Positions 9,901 to 18,193 of a stretch of 51,725 nt of DNA are shown piece by piece. The notes beneath the pieces were generated by a model. The model saw only the letters and a program-made list of their open reading frames with translations. It searched no databases and had not been told where the DNA came from. The DNA is from Corynebacterium kroppenstedtii (lineage in GTDB: Bacteria; Actinomycetota; Actinomycetes; Mycobacteriales; Mycobacteriaceae): the NCBI RefSeq assembly GCF_003243515.1, contig NZ_QFRA01000010.1, positions 1 to 51,725 on the forward strand, in the 5' to 3' direction. Numbering within the stretch: position 1 is the stretch's first letter; every line of letters starts with the position of its first letter. The translations under genes were made by a program, and so were the position numbers.

Positions 9901-10606
9901 ACTCGTCGAAACCGAAGGACGCCCGCGGCTCAGAGCGTGGATCAACGACCTCAAAGCAGAGGGAATCCTCAACCACTCTGCCGTCGTCTACGGCTACTTC
10001 CCGGCCGTCTCAGAAGGCAACACCGTGCACATCCTGCCCGTGCCCGACGAGGCAGAAGAACCAGATCCCGCGGCACAACCCGTGACATCATTCGAGTTCC
10101 CACGCCAACAACGGGGACGGTTCCTCTGCATCGCAGACTTCATCCGCTCACGCGACGAAGCCCAACGCACCGGACACACCGACGTCTTCCCCCTTCAGCT
10201 CGTCACCATGGGGCAGCCCATCGCGGACAAAGCCAACGTCCTCTTCAAAGACAACCATTACCGCGAATACCTCGAGCTCCACGGCATCGGCGTCCAACTC
10301 ACCGAAGCCCTCGCCGAATACTGGCACTCCCGCGTCCGAGCCGAACTCGCCTTTGCCGACGGAACCCACGCCGGCGACGACGACGGCACCGAAGACCGGG
10401 CATTCTTCGACCTCAAATACCGGGGAGCACGCTACTCCTTCGGCTACGGATCATGCCCCGACCTCGAATCGCGCCGGGCTTTGGTGGACCTTTTGTGCCC
10501 TGAGCGGATTGGTGTCGAGTTATCTGAGGAGCTGCAATTGCACCCTGAGCAGTCAACCGACGCATTCGTGCTCTACCACCCGGAGGCAAAGTACTTTAAC
10601 GTCTAA
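6923..10606 (+). CDS. metH: Cobalamin-dependent methionine synthase
   Basis: MetH transfers the methyl group of 5-methyltetrahydrofolate to homocysteine through protein-bound cobalamin. All four modules are present in about 1227 residues. The homocysteine domain has zinc ligands C236, C302 and C303 (MNCATG, GGCCGTTPEH). The pterin domain starts near residue 350 (GERTNSNGS). The cap and B12 domain contain the lower-ligand motif DVHDIG, with H769 as the cobalt ligand. The C-terminal reactivation (AdoMet-binding) domain ends with RYSFGYGSCPDLESR. A basic, Lys/Arg/Glu-rich linker of about 50 residues separates the B12 and reactivation domains. I use ATG 6923 rather than 6884 because it starts directly before the domain and follows a -10 hexamer. 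The enzyme depends on the corrin made by the cob genes 20 kb downstream. Confidence 0.97.
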   Translation: MNDERQPLNPTKSEFLQALHDRVLIGDGAMGTQLQAIDLDLDADFHGLEGCNEILNITRPDILADIHRRYFEAGADAVETNTFGCNLPNFADYGIEDRIEEIAHAGAQMARSVADDMGPGREGMKRFVLGSLGPGTKLPTLGHAPFSDLRDAYTEAARGLVRGGADAILIETAQDLLQVKAAVHGVQQAFDDCGTTLPIMCHVTVETTGTMLLGSEIGAALTALERLGIDVIGMNCATGPDEMNEHLRYLSAHAPMPVSVMPNAGLPELGANGAVYPLTPDELAAASVHFVRDYGLSMVGGCCGTTPEHITAVRDAVIGSPDSQQDALESPAVTRPAHHHDFDNNVSSLYSTVPLTQDTGITMIGERTNSNGSKAFRTAMLEGDWNKCLDIAKAQTRDGAHMIDLCVDYVGRDGTQDMAELASRLATNSTLPIMLDSTEPDVIRVGLEHLGGRCAVNSVNFEDGDGPGSRYDRIMTLVKKHGAAVVALTIDEEGQARTAEKKVEIAERLIADITTRWGLRESDIIVDCLTFPISTGQVETRRDGIETINAIQEITSRHPDIHATLGLSNISFGLNPAARQVLNSVFLNECIEAGLDTAIAHSSKIIPMNRIDDDQRDGALDMVYDRRGTEGRGGTADEDYDPLQTFMELFEGVSAADAKDARAEALQALPLFKRLAQRIIDGEKNGLEADLDLARDEKDPLEIINQDLLAGMKVVGDLFGSGQMQLPFVLQSAETMKAAVSHLEQFMEATDDSASKGKIILATVKGDVHDIGKNLVDIILSNNGYDVVNLGIKQPISNILHAASEHQADVIGMSGLLVKSTVVMKDNLLEMNSAGAANYPVLLGGAALTRTYVENDLDELYQGDVHYARDAFEGLNLMDQIMSMKRGSQRELTEEQIAAATRAQKKKEERKARHERSRKIAAKRKAESTPAVIPDRSDVATDTPIATPPFWGTRIVKGLPVRDYLTCLDERALFMGQWGLRGTRGGDGPSYDELVETEGRPRLRAWINDLKAEGILNHSAVVYGYFPAVSEGNTVHILPVPDEAEEPDPAAQPVTSFEFPRQQRGRFLCIADFIRSRDEAQRTGHTDVFPLQLVTMGQPIADKANVLFKDNHYREYLELHGIGVQLTEALAEYWHSRVRAELAFADGTHAGDDDGTEDRAFFDLKYRGARYSFGYGSCPDLESRRALVDLLCPERIGVELSEELQLHPEQSTDAFVLYHPEAKYFNV

Positions 10607-10691
10607 TTCGTTGCCGTGACCGTGACCATCGTGAAAGCCACACGACGCACCACTGCATGAACTCCTCGCGCCGTGGTGCAGTGCCACTCCG

Positions 10692-10697
10692 TACACT
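10692..10697 (+). promoter_or_regulatory. -10 hexamer of leaderless HAD-hisE promoter
   Basis: TACACT is followed by seven bases and the ATG at 10705. No ribosome-binding site is present. It sets the start of the phosphatase 16 codons inside the longest open frame. Confidence 0.6.
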
Positions 10698-10704
10698 GTG
10701 TTGC

Positions 10705-11394
10705 ATGCGTGCGATTGCTTGGGACATGGATGGAACCCTTGTCGATACTGAACCGCGGTGGGGGATAGCCACCTACGAGATGGCCACGTTGATGGGAGTA
10801 GACCTCACACCCGAACAACGAGCGGTCACCGTCGGCGGAACTGCGGAACACACCATTTCAACGTGCCTGGAATTCGCTGGGCAGACTCCGAATCCGGGGC
10901 TTATTGACACCTGGAAAACGTGGTTTTTCGCGCGGATGGGCGAGATTCTTTCCGAGGGATTCGACTTTCGGCCTGGTTTTCCCGCGCTCTTGCACGATAT
11001 TCACGACGCGGGTATTCCCCAGGCACTAGTCACCAACACGGCCCGCGCATTGGTCGACCACTGTTTACCCGTTATCGGCGACGAGTTTTTCGCCACGTCG
11101 GTAGCCGGGGACGAAGTCCCTCGCGGAAAGCCCTATCCCGACGGGTACGCGCGAGCATGCGACCTGATGGAGGTCAATCCCGACGACGTCCTCGTCGTAG
11201 AAGACTCACCCACTGGAATATCTGCAGCTCGTGCGGCAGGATGTCGTATCCTCGGTGTTCCGGTGGAGCCAGGCTTAGAATTGCCCGAGGGGATAAAAAC
11301 CCTCCACGAACTACGTGGAGTGACCAGTTTTGCTCCCCGCGATGGGCGTTCGTGGAGGATTGACGATTTCCGCGAACTATGGAACGAACTCTAG
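10705..11394 (+). CDS. HAD-superfamily phosphatase (beta-phosphoglucomutase-like)
   Basis: A 229-residue haloacid dehalogenase-type hydrolase. Motif I is DMDGTLVDTE (residues 8-17), with the two catalytic aspartates; motif II is VTNT; the conserved lysine lies in RGKPYPDGY; motif III is VVEDSPTG. A helical cap sits between motifs I and II, as in subfamily IA enzymes that act on small phosphate esters. The substrate cannot be read from the sequence. It lies just upstream of hisE in the same direction, so it may supply a phosphatase activity linked to histidine or nucleotide metabolism, but that is only inference from position. Confidence 0.9.
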   Translation: MRAIAWDMDGTLVDTEPRWGIATYEMATLMGVDLTPEQRAVTVGGTAEHTISTCLEFAGQTPNPGLIDTWKTWFFARMGEILSEGFDFRPGFPALLHDIHDAGIPQALVTNTARALVDHCLPVIGDEFFATSVAGDEVPRGKPYPDGYARACDLMEVNPDDVLVVEDSPTGISAARAAGCRILGVPVEPGLELPEGIKTLHELRGVTSFAPRDGRSWRIDDFRELWNEL

Positions 11395-11426
11395 ATGTGC
11401 ATACGCCACGACGAGCATATGAAAGA

Positions 11427-11699
11427 ATGGCGACTGTGAAGAATTTTGATGAGCTTTTCGCTGAAATCACCGACCGCGCGCAACAACGCCCTGAAGACTC
11501 AGGAACTGTTGAAGCCCTTGACAAGGGCCTCCACTTCCTTGGAAAGAAAGTTGTCGAGGAAGCCGGCGAAGTGTGGTTAGCCGCTGAATATCAGTCAGAC
11601 GACGAACTGTCCGAGGAAATCAGCCAATTGCTCTACTGGCTACAGGTTGTCGCTGTTAAACGTGGTCTGTCCTTGGATGATATTTATCGGTATCTGTAG
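11427..11699 (+). CDS. hisE: Phosphoribosyl-ATP pyrophosphohydrolase
   Basis: HisE hydrolyses phosphoribosyl-ATP to phosphoribosyl-AMP, the second step of histidine synthesis. The 90-residue all-alpha protein shows the MazG-like metal-binding signature: KKVVEEAGEVWLAAEY followed by EEISQLLYWLQV. I took the ATG at 11427 because the family begins a few residues before FDELFAEI. The frame is open to an ATG at 11379, which overlaps the phosphatase gene. hisE is followed after 90 bases by hisG, the usual actinobacterial pair. Confidence 0.93.
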   Translation: MATVKNFDELFAEITDRAQQRPEDSGTVEALDKGLHFLGKKVVEEAGEVWLAAEYQSDDELSEEISQLLYWLQVVAVKRGLSLDDIYRYL

Positions 11700-11789
11700 T
11701 CCTTTTACGTACAGCTATTCAGCAACCACAGCGACCCCGGTTCGCCCCATTGTCCACCTTCTCTTTCTTGCCTTCAGGAGTTTTATTCC

Positions 11790-12644
11790 ATGCTTCGCGT
11801 CGCCGTTCCCAACAAGGGTTCTCTGTCTCAGACTGCTACCCACATTTTGGAGGAGGCGGGCTACCGGATGCGCCGAGACTCCAAAGACCTCACGTCATGG
11901 GACGAACAAAATGACGTGGAGTTTTTCTTCCTCCGCCCCAAAGATATCGCCATCTACGTCGCTAAAGGCCACCTTGACCTGGGAATTACCGGCCGCGACT
12001 TAGCTGCAGATTCTGCTGCAAACGGAGTGGATGAACTCCTCGCTCTCGGTTTCGGTGCGTCGACCTTCCGCTATGCGGCGCCCGACAATGAGGAATGGAA
12101 TCTCAATAAGATTGAAGGAAAGCGCATCGCGACGAGCTATCCGCATCTGGTCAGTGCAGATCTGGCGAAGCGGGGCATCCAGGCCGACGTTATCCGGTTG
12201 GATGGGGCAGTCGAGATTTCTATTCGCCTCGGGGTAGCTGACATCATCGCCGATGTTGTCTCTACGGGACGGACGTTGCGCCAACAGGGGTTGTCGCCGT
12301 TCGGGGACGTGATTTGCACGTCCGAGGCGATCATTGTTGGCCGGCACAATCAGCCCGTCACCGATGAACACCAGATCCTATTGCGACGGATTGAGGGCAT
12401 TCTGCACGCGAAGAATTATCTCATGATTGATTACAACTGCCCGAAGTCGCTCCTGGCTGAGGCTACCAAGCTCACCCCTGGCTTATCTGCGCCCACTGTT
12501 TCACCACTTGCCGACGACGACTGGGTCGCTGTCCGCGCGATGGCTCCGCGCAAAGACGCTAACCAGCTTATGGACCGTTTATCGGCATTGGGCGCTGAAG
12601 CAATTTTGGCAACGGATATTCGTATTGCCCGCCTTACTCGCTAA
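11790..12644 (+). CDS. hisG: ATP phosphoribosyltransferase, long form
   Basis: HisG condenses ATP with PRPP in the first, feedback-controlled step of histidine synthesis. At 284 residues it is the long form, which carries its own C-terminal histidine-binding regulatory domain and needs no HisZ. The N-terminus LRVAVPNKGSLS and the segment DLGITGRDL are typical, and the PRPP-binding signature is the region DIIADVVSTGRTLRQQGL. The start has a proper ribosome-binding site, AGGAG, eleven bases upstream, unlike many genes in this window. A 90-base gap to hisE contains no obvious terminator. Confidence 0.97.
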   Translation: MLRVAVPNKGSLSQTATHILEEAGYRMRRDSKDLTSWDEQNDVEFFFLRPKDIAIYVAKGHLDLGITGRDLAADSAANGVDELLALGFGASTFRYAAPDNEEWNLNKIEGKRIATSYPHLVSADLAKRGIQADVIRLDGAVEISIRLGVADIIADVVSTGRTLRQQGLSPFGDVICTSEAIIVGRHNQPVTDEHQILLRRIEGILHAKNYLMIDYNCPKSLLAEATKLTPGLSAPTVSPLADDDWVAVRAMAPRKDANQLMDRLSALGAEAILATDIRIARLTR

Positions 12645-12697
12645 AAACGCCCATATGTGGCTCAGTGATCGGGCGGACGTATGCACAGTGCGGGATT

Positions 12698-13510
12698 CTA
12701 GTTCCGCGCGTCGTCAGGCCAACCCGGATAGGGCAGTTCCGTTCCACCTTTGGCGGGACAAAGAGACTGAAAAGAGCACCAATCGCACAGTTTGGATTCT
12801 TTAGGCAGAAACCGGCCAGTCTTGCCGTCGCGGGTGATCTTTGACCAAAGGCCGCCAACGTCCCGTTCGAAGTGCTCCAGCTCCACCTGGGAGGGAGCCA
12901 GGTACATAGAATCCATCACCTTGAGGTACATGAGGCGGAGTTGCGTCGGGATGATATTGAACAAACGCCAGTACACAAGCGCATAAAACCGCATTTGGAA
13001 TACTGCCTGCTGGCTAAAACGCGGTATAGGTTTCTTGCCAGTTTTGTAATCGACGACGCGAATTTCTCCCGTCGGAGCGACGTCGACACGATCAATAAAC
13101 CCTCGCACGGGAACTCCATTAGGCAGCGTGGTGTCGACCAACATTTCGCACTCGTCAGCGTCGAAGTTTTCGGGGTTTTCCATGGCGAAGTACCCCTTCA
13201 AGAGGGACCGGCATTCCACTAAGAAAGGAAGGAGCTTGTCATCGGGCACAAGCTCTCGTAGGTCCGGATCCTTATCAACCATCTGTGCCCACTGCGGTTT
13301 GAGCATTTTGGTGGCTTTGGGGTACGTGCGCTCTGGACGCGGCTGACCGTACATATTCTCTAGCACGGCGTGCACTAAAGTCCCCTTGACCTGCGCAATC
13401 GTCTTCGGCTCACGAAGCCGATCAATGGCGCGATACCGGTACAAAAGAGGGCACTGCCGGTAATCTCCTGCCCGGGAAGGGGATAAAGCCATACGACGTC
13501 GAGCACTCAT
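12698..13510 (-). CDS. RecB-family PD-(D/E)XK exonuclease
   Basis: A 270-residue stand-alone Cas4/RecB-like nuclease. The motifs appear in order: the start helix LSPSRAGDYRQCPLLYRYR, GTLVHAVLE, GFIDRVD, the catalytic VVDYKTGK, and QMRFYALVYW. C-terminal cysteines CDWCSFQSLCP, with the early cysteine in the YRQCP segment, form the set that binds a 4Fe-4S cluster in this family. Rv2119 of M. tuberculosis holds the same position next to trmI. A role in DNA repair is likely but not shown. I took the ATG at 13510; a -10-like TAGGGT lies eight bases upstream. The longer frame begins at 13546. Confidence 0.9.
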   Translation of the reverse strand: MSARRRMALSPSRAGDYRQCPLLYRYRAIDRLREPKTIAQVKGTLVHAVLENMYGQPRPERTYPKATKMLKPQWAQMVDKDPDLRELVPDDKLLPFLVECRSLLKGYFAMENPENFDADECEMLVDTTLPNGVPVRGFIDRVDVAPTGEIRVVDYKTGKKPIPRFSQQAVFQMRFYALVYWRLFNIIPTQLRLMYLKVMDSMYLAPSQVELEHFERDVGGLWSKITRDGKTGRFLPKESKLCDWCSFQSLCPAKGGTELPYPGWPDDARN

Positions 13511-13626
13511 GGTCCATGACCCTAGCGCATCACCGTCGTCACCCATGCACCCCGTAGACTATCCGTGAGCTACCGTGAGACTACTCACGCACAACCGTCA
13601 TTTCTCTTCGTGAAGGAGCTTACTCA

Positions 13627-14463
13627 ATGGCCTATACGGGTGTCTTTCGCCCCGGAGATCGCGTTCAACTTACCGACGCGAAGCGTCGTCATTTCACCAT
13701 TGAGCTGGCCGAGAGGGAGAAATTCTTCACGCACATGGGGGCCATTGCTCACGACGACATCATCGGTAAGGACGAAGGAACGGTGGTTGTTTCTACCGAA
13801 GGTGGCCAATATTTATGCTTCCGCCATCTGATGGTGGACTATGTCCTGTCCATGCCTCGTGGAGCACAAGTTATTTATCCCAAAGACGCTGCTCAAATAG
13901 TGATTGAGGGGGACATCTTCCCCGGTGCCAGAGTCCTTGAAGCAGGTGCTGGTTCGGGAGCGCTCACCTTGTCCCTTCTTCGCGCTGTCGGGGAGCACGG
14001 GACGGTGTTCTCGTATGAAATTCGCGACGATCACCTGAAGTATGCGTTGTCGAATGTCTCCGAATTCATGGGGTCGGTGCCGGATAATTGGCAGCCTCGG
14101 CTCGGCGATCTTCGCGATGTGACCGTCGATGACCTCGATGGTCCCGTCGATCGGATCATTCTGGACATGTTGGAGCCGTGGGAATGTTTGGAAACGTGCC
14201 AGAATCTGCTCCTGCCTGGTGGGGTGTTGGTGGCTTATGTAGCGACGGTGCCCCAATTGATGAAGGTCATGGAGGGAATTCGGGCCCGCAGATGTTTTAC
14301 GGAACCTCGCGCGTGGGAATCGCTGGTTCGCGAGTGGAAGGTCGATGGGCTGGCGACCCGCCCCGAGCATCGGATGAATGCGCACACGGCATTCTTGGTA
14401 TGGGCGCGTCGTCTGGCTGATGGCACTGTTCCACCCAAGCCCAAGCGTCGCCCCCAAAAGTAG
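13627..14463 (+). CDS. trmI: tRNA (adenine-N1)-methyltransferase TrmI
   Basis: TrmI makes m1A at position 58 of the tRNA T-loop, which stabilises tRNA folding. The 278-residue protein has the small N-terminal beta domain of TrmI and a Rossmann methyltransferase domain with the SAM motif EAGAGSGALTLSLL, then DRIILDMLEPWE for the motif IV region. The C-terminus NAHTAFLVWARR is typical of the family. A clear ribosome-binding site, GAAGGAG, precedes the ATG. It is divergent from the RecB-like gene and is followed by arc, as in mycobacteria. Confidence 0.95.
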   Translation: MAYTGVFRPGDRVQLTDAKRRHFTIELAEREKFFTHMGAIAHDDIIGKDEGTVVVSTEGGQYLCFRHLMVDYVLSMPRGAQVIYPKDAAQIVIEGDIFPGARVLEAGAGSGALTLSLLRAVGEHGTVFSYEIRDDHLKYALSNVSEFMGSVPDNWQPRLGDLRDVTVDDLDGPVDRIILDMLEPWECLETCQNLLLPGGVLVAYVATVPQLMKVMEGIRARRCFTEPRAWESLVREWKVDGLATRPEHRMNAHTAFLVWARRLADGTVPPKPKRRPQK

Positions 14464-14602
14464 TTATCTCAGAGGTATCTATCTCGGAGAATGGCACGCG
14501 ATGAGGGTGGATGACAAGGTCATCAATCCAGGTGAGCCTGGGCTTAGCATTCGACCTCAAAGAGGTTAGAACCGACACCGGTATGGAGCTTGATCGTCTT
14601 TG

Positions 14603-14608
14603 TAGACT
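14603..14608 (+). promoter_or_regulatory. -10 hexamer of leaderless arc promoter
   Basis: TAGACT is followed by seven bases and the ATG at 14616, which starts the ARC protein at MTTASQQ. The open frame upstream of it (from 14511) is not needed. Confidence 0.55.
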
Positions 14609-14615
14609 GGTAGTT

Positions 14616-16335
14616 ATGACGACAGCTTCACAACAAACCTCATCCCACAGCACGACATCGAGCATCGCGCGAAAGGGCAACAATAACGACGCGACCCCGT
14701 CGCTGAAAGAATTACAATTAGCCAATCGGACTTTAGGTACACGAAACGCCAAACTCGTCGAGATGCTGAAGGCATCACGCGACAAATTAGACGCTCTTAA
14801 TGAACAAATCCGGGCATTGTCCGATCCGCCGAGTACGTACGGCACCCTCCTCGAACTCAATCCCGGTGGGCACTCCGCCGAAGTTTTTACGTCTAATCGA
14901 CGGATGCGTTTAGTGGTTGCTCCCGGGGTGGACACCTCGCAGTTAACGCCCGGCGCGCTTGTTCGGCTCGGGGAGGGGCAGGAAGTCGTCGAGCATTGTG
15001 GTTTCAGCGATTTCGGCGATATCGCTGTAGTTAAGGAGTTCCTCCCCGGCGGCTCGAGGGTCGTCGTCGCCGATACGATGGGCGATTTGCGCGTCCTCAA
15101 GATTGCCGCGCCGCTCTACGAGTTGTGGTCGCAGAAGAACGTCGGCGCGGGGGATCAGGTGCTCGTTGATTATCGGGCAGGCTACGCCTTCGAATCCATC
15201 CCGAAGGCCGACGTCGAAAATCTTATTTTGGAAGAGATCCCCGAAGTGTCTTATGAGGACATTGGGGGTCTGCATAACCAGATTGAGATGATTCACGACG
15301 CTGTTAAGCTGCCCTTCACTCATCCTGACTTGTATCGGAAGTTTGATCTCCAGCCGCCGAAGGGTGTTTTGCTTTATGGCCCACCTGGCTGCGGAAAAAC
15401 GCTGATTGCCAAGGCTGTGGCCCATTCGTTAGCGGAAAAAAATGGGAAGTGGGGGAGAGAGCTACTTCCTGAACATTAAGGGCCCGGAGCTGCTCAATAA
15501 GTTTGTGGGCGAAACGGAGCGGCAGATTCGGCAGATTTTCGACCGTGCTCGATCGATTGCTGAGGACGGGCGGCCGGTCATCGTGTTCTTCGATGAAATG
15601 GACGCGATCTTTAGGACTCGTGGCTCGGGTATTTCCTCTGACCTGGAAAATACCGTCGTCCCACAGCTTCTGTCTGAAATCGACGGGGTTGAGGACCTGT
15701 GCAATGTCATTGTTATTGGCGCCTCCAACCGTGAGGAAATGATCGATCCCGCCATCCTTCGGCCGGGTCGCTTGGATGTGAAGATCCGCGTTGAGCGTCC
15801 CGATGAAAAATCGGCGCGCGAAATTGCAGAGCTGTATCTCGTGGATACGCTTCCGTTGGATCCGGCCCTGGTTGAGGACACAGGAGACCGCCATGCTGCT
15901 GTGGCTGCGTTGATCGATGAGCTCAGTAGTCGGATGTATGCGCAGCACTCGGATAATGAATTTGTTGAGCTGACGTTCGTGGATGGTAGCCGCGAGGTGC
16001 TCTATTACCGTGACTTCGCCTCTGGTGCGATGATTGCCAATATCGTCGACCGTGCAAAGAAGAATGCGCTGAAACGAGCGTTAGCGTCGGGGCAGCCTGA
16101 TCATCATGGTGTCTCGCTCGAGGATGTGAGAACGGCAGTTGACCAGGAGTTCGCTGAAAATGATGATCTCCCCAACACCGCTAATCCCGACGAATGGGCA
16201 CGGATCTCGGGGCGGACAGGCCAGCGTGTCACAGAGGTAACGGTGGCGCACCATAACCGGAAGACCACAATCGAGACAGAGGCGACCGAGCCAGCAGGTA
16301 CCGATTCGGGCAAAGGACATACCGATGCTTCATAA
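14616..16335 (+). CDS. arc: AAA+ ring ATPase ARC/Mpa, frameshifted in the P-loop domain
   Basis: ARC (Mpa in mycobacteria) is a hexameric unfoldase that recognises Pup-tagged proteins. In order there is an N-terminal coiled coil (around residues 25-70, LKELQLANRTLG...LDALNEQIRAL), the OB-fold region, Walker A GPPGCGKT at 255-262, then Walker B VIVFFDEMD and the second-region arginine context RPGRLDV. The reading frame breaks just after Walker A: the first frame runs into a stop at 15479, while the rest of the protein (ESYFLNIKGPELLNKF onward) continues in the next frame. Removing one A from the seven-A run at 15436-15442 restores one continuous protein of about 572 residues. The C-terminus lacks the QYL tail that docks Mpa to the proteasome. 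The gene overlaps dop. Confidence 0.88.
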
Positions 16336-17887
16336 CCAACCCAGAGTGATAGGGACAGAAACCGAATTCGGAATTTCGTGTCCCGGGAACCCCGCAGTCA
16401 GTCCTATTTTGACATCGACGGCTGCTGTCATGTCGTATGCCGACGCGCTGGGGCTGGGTGCTCGGCGGACGCGCTGGGATTATGAGCCCGAATCGCCTCT
16501 TCGTGACGCGCGCGGGTTTGATCTTCGTCGGTACGCTATGAATCACGCGCCCGTGTTGGAACCCAATACCATGGGGGCAGCCAATCTCATTCTTCGCAAT
16601 GGCGCGCGTTTCTATGTGGATCACGCACACCCGGAGTATTCATCCCCCGAGGTCACAGATGCGTTGTCGGCGGTGATCTGGGATAAAGCCGGAGAGATCA
16701 TTATGCACCGGGCGGCGCGCGCTGCGACACAGGCCGGAATTGGTCAAGATCAGGAGCATTGGGCTCTCAAGACCTACAAAAACAATGTGGATGGCAAAGG
16801 TGCCTCATATGGAACCCATGAGAACTACCTGTATCGCCGCGACACAGATATGGTCACGATTGAACAAGGACTGATCCCTTTCTTCGTGACGCGCCAGATT
16901 ATGACTGGTTCTGGTCGCGTCGGTATCGGGCAGCAGGGGGATACTGCCGGCTTCCAGATTTCGCAGCGTGCTGACTACATCGAAACCAAGGTATCGCTCG
17001 AGACCACGCTGAACCGGGGCATCATCAATACCCGCGACGAGCCGCACTCCAATGCCGACGAATGGAAACGCCTCCACGTCATCATTGGGGACGCTAACCT
17101 GTCCGAGTGTTCACAGTTCCTCAAGGTTGGGACGACGTCACTTGTTCTCGACGCCATCGAGGCCGGCGTTGATTTCTCTGACCTCGCCCTCGAATCACCG
17201 GTCGACGATGTCTATCGCGTCTCACGCGACCTCACGTGTACGGCGACCCTGCGCGGGGAGGATCGAAAGACCCAGCGCACCGCCATCGACATTCAGCGTA
17301 TCTACCGCGATCGGGTGATGGATGCCGCTGATCGCGAGGCTATCAGCCTGAGCGACGTCGAAAAGAAAGTGATAGAGGTGTGGGGCGAGATACTTGATGA
17401 CTTGGAGTCCGACCCCTTGTCGACGGCGGATCGTCTCGATTGGACGGCGAAATATGCGCTGCTCGATGGTTTTCGACAGCGCGGAACAGGGGAGTGGGAC
17501 GATCCCCGGCTGGCCCTCATTGATTTGCAATACAGCGATTGTGATCCTAAGAAAGGGCTCTATTATGCCCTGGTACGACGGGGGAAAATCCGGACACTCG
17601 TTGACCCCGACGATGTGACGGCAGCGATCGACACGCCGCCCACCGATACACGGGCTTGGCTCAGAGGACGATTGGTGGATCGTTTTTCCAGTGAGGTCAT
17701 CGCGGCGAACTGGGATAATCTCATCGTCACGCCAGCTCACCCGCAACGGATCGACCTGAGCTCACCGACGGCCGCCAACGCCATCGCGACCTACGACATT
17801 ACTGAGAGTGCAACGAGCATCGATGATGTGACGCGTTATCTCACGTCGTCGGGTGTTTGTGACGTCACGCCACTGCCGAGTCCATAG
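16325..17887 (+). CDS. dop: Deamidase/depupylase of Pup
   Basis: Dop converts the C-terminal glutamine of Pup to glutamate and also removes Pup from tagged proteins. It belongs to the carboxylate-amine ligase/glutamine synthetase-like fold. The N-terminus carries the nucleotide-binding GTETEFG (residues 10-16). The long Dop-specific loop follows (TRWDYEPESPLRDARGFD), then FYVDHAHPEYSSPE, in which D99 corresponds to the key aspartate of the family. The segments YKNNVDGKGASYGTHENY and NTRDEPHS are conserved. At 520 residues the length is normal. The start codon lies inside the 3' end of arc (11-base overlap), so translation is probably coupled. Confidence 0.96.
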   Translation: MLHNQPRVIGTETEFGISCPGNPAVSPILTSTAAVMSYADALGLGARRTRWDYEPESPLRDARGFDLRRYAMNHAPVLEPNTMGAANLILRNGARFYVDHAHPEYSSPEVTDALSAVIWDKAGEIIMHRAARAATQAGIGQDQEHWALKTYKNNVDGKGASYGTHENYLYRRDTDMVTIEQGLIPFFVTRQIMTGSGRVGIGQQGDTAGFQISQRADYIETKVSLETTLNRGIINTRDEPHSNADEWKRLHVIIGDANLSECSQFLKVGTTSLVLDAIEAGVDFSDLALESPVDDVYRVSRDLTCTATLRGEDRKTQRTAIDIQRIYRDRVMDAADREAISLSDVEKKVIEVWGEILDDLESDPLSTADRLDWTAKYALLDGFRQRGTGEWDDPRLALIDLQYSDCDPKKGLYYALVRRGKIRTLVDPDDVTAAIDTPPTDTRAWLRGRLVDRFSSEVIAANWDNLIVTPAHPQRIDLSSPTAANAIATYDITESATSIDDVTRYLTSSGVCDVTPLPSP

Positions 17888-17958
17888 TCTGTAAGTCATA
17901 GGCAGTTATGGGCCACTCATACGCGATAAGGTTATAACGGGCACTGAGATCGTCAGAT

Positions 17959-17964
17959 TACAAT
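17959..17964 (+). promoter_or_regulatory. Candidate -10 element for pup-pafA
   Basis: TACAAT matches five of six bases of TATAAT and lies about 40 bases before the pup start. A -35 element is not clear. It falls in the 117-base gap between dop and pup. Confidence 0.4.
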
Positions 17965-18004
17965 GGATCACACATAGTGAGAACACTTAAGAAGGCTTTT
18001 AAGC

Positions 18005-18193
18005 ATGGAAAAATCATCGCAGATTCACGGCTCCAAGCCCGGCGACGACAACGCCGATGAACCCGAGAATGCCGCCGGCCAGTCACAAATTAGGGGACAG
18101 GGTGCCGACGACCTTCTTGACGAAATCGACGGCTTACTGGAATCGAACGCAGAAGAATTCGTTCGTTCCTACGTTCAAAAGGGTGGACAGTGA
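18005..18193 (+). CDS. pup: Prokaryotic ubiquitin-like protein Pup
   Basis: Pup is the small protein tag that PafA joins to lysines of target proteins. This one has 62 residues. The N-terminal half is disordered and acidic; the C-terminal half holds the helix that binds the ARC/Mpa coiled coil (GADDLLDEIDGLLESNAEEF). It ends in Gly-Gly-Gln, so Dop must first deamidate the last residue to Glu. A ribosome-binding site (AGAAGG) precedes the ATG. The stop overlaps the GTG start of pafA by four bases (GTGA). In proteasome-bearing actinobacteria prcB and prcA follow pup; here pafA follows directly. Confidence 0.97.
   Translation: MEKSSQIHGSKPGDDNADEPENAAGQSQIRGQGADDLLDEIDGLLESNAEEFVRSYVQKGGQ

Noticed and set aside
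10607..10691. Terminator after metH
   Set aside because: Only weak repeats (CCGTGACCGTGACC) and no T run; nothing that supports a terminator.
15436..15450. Programmed -1 ribosomal frameshift at the A run of arc
   Set aside because: The second part of arc needs a +1 (or -2) shift, not the -1 shift typical of A-AAA-AAx sites. An indel or transcript slippage fits better.
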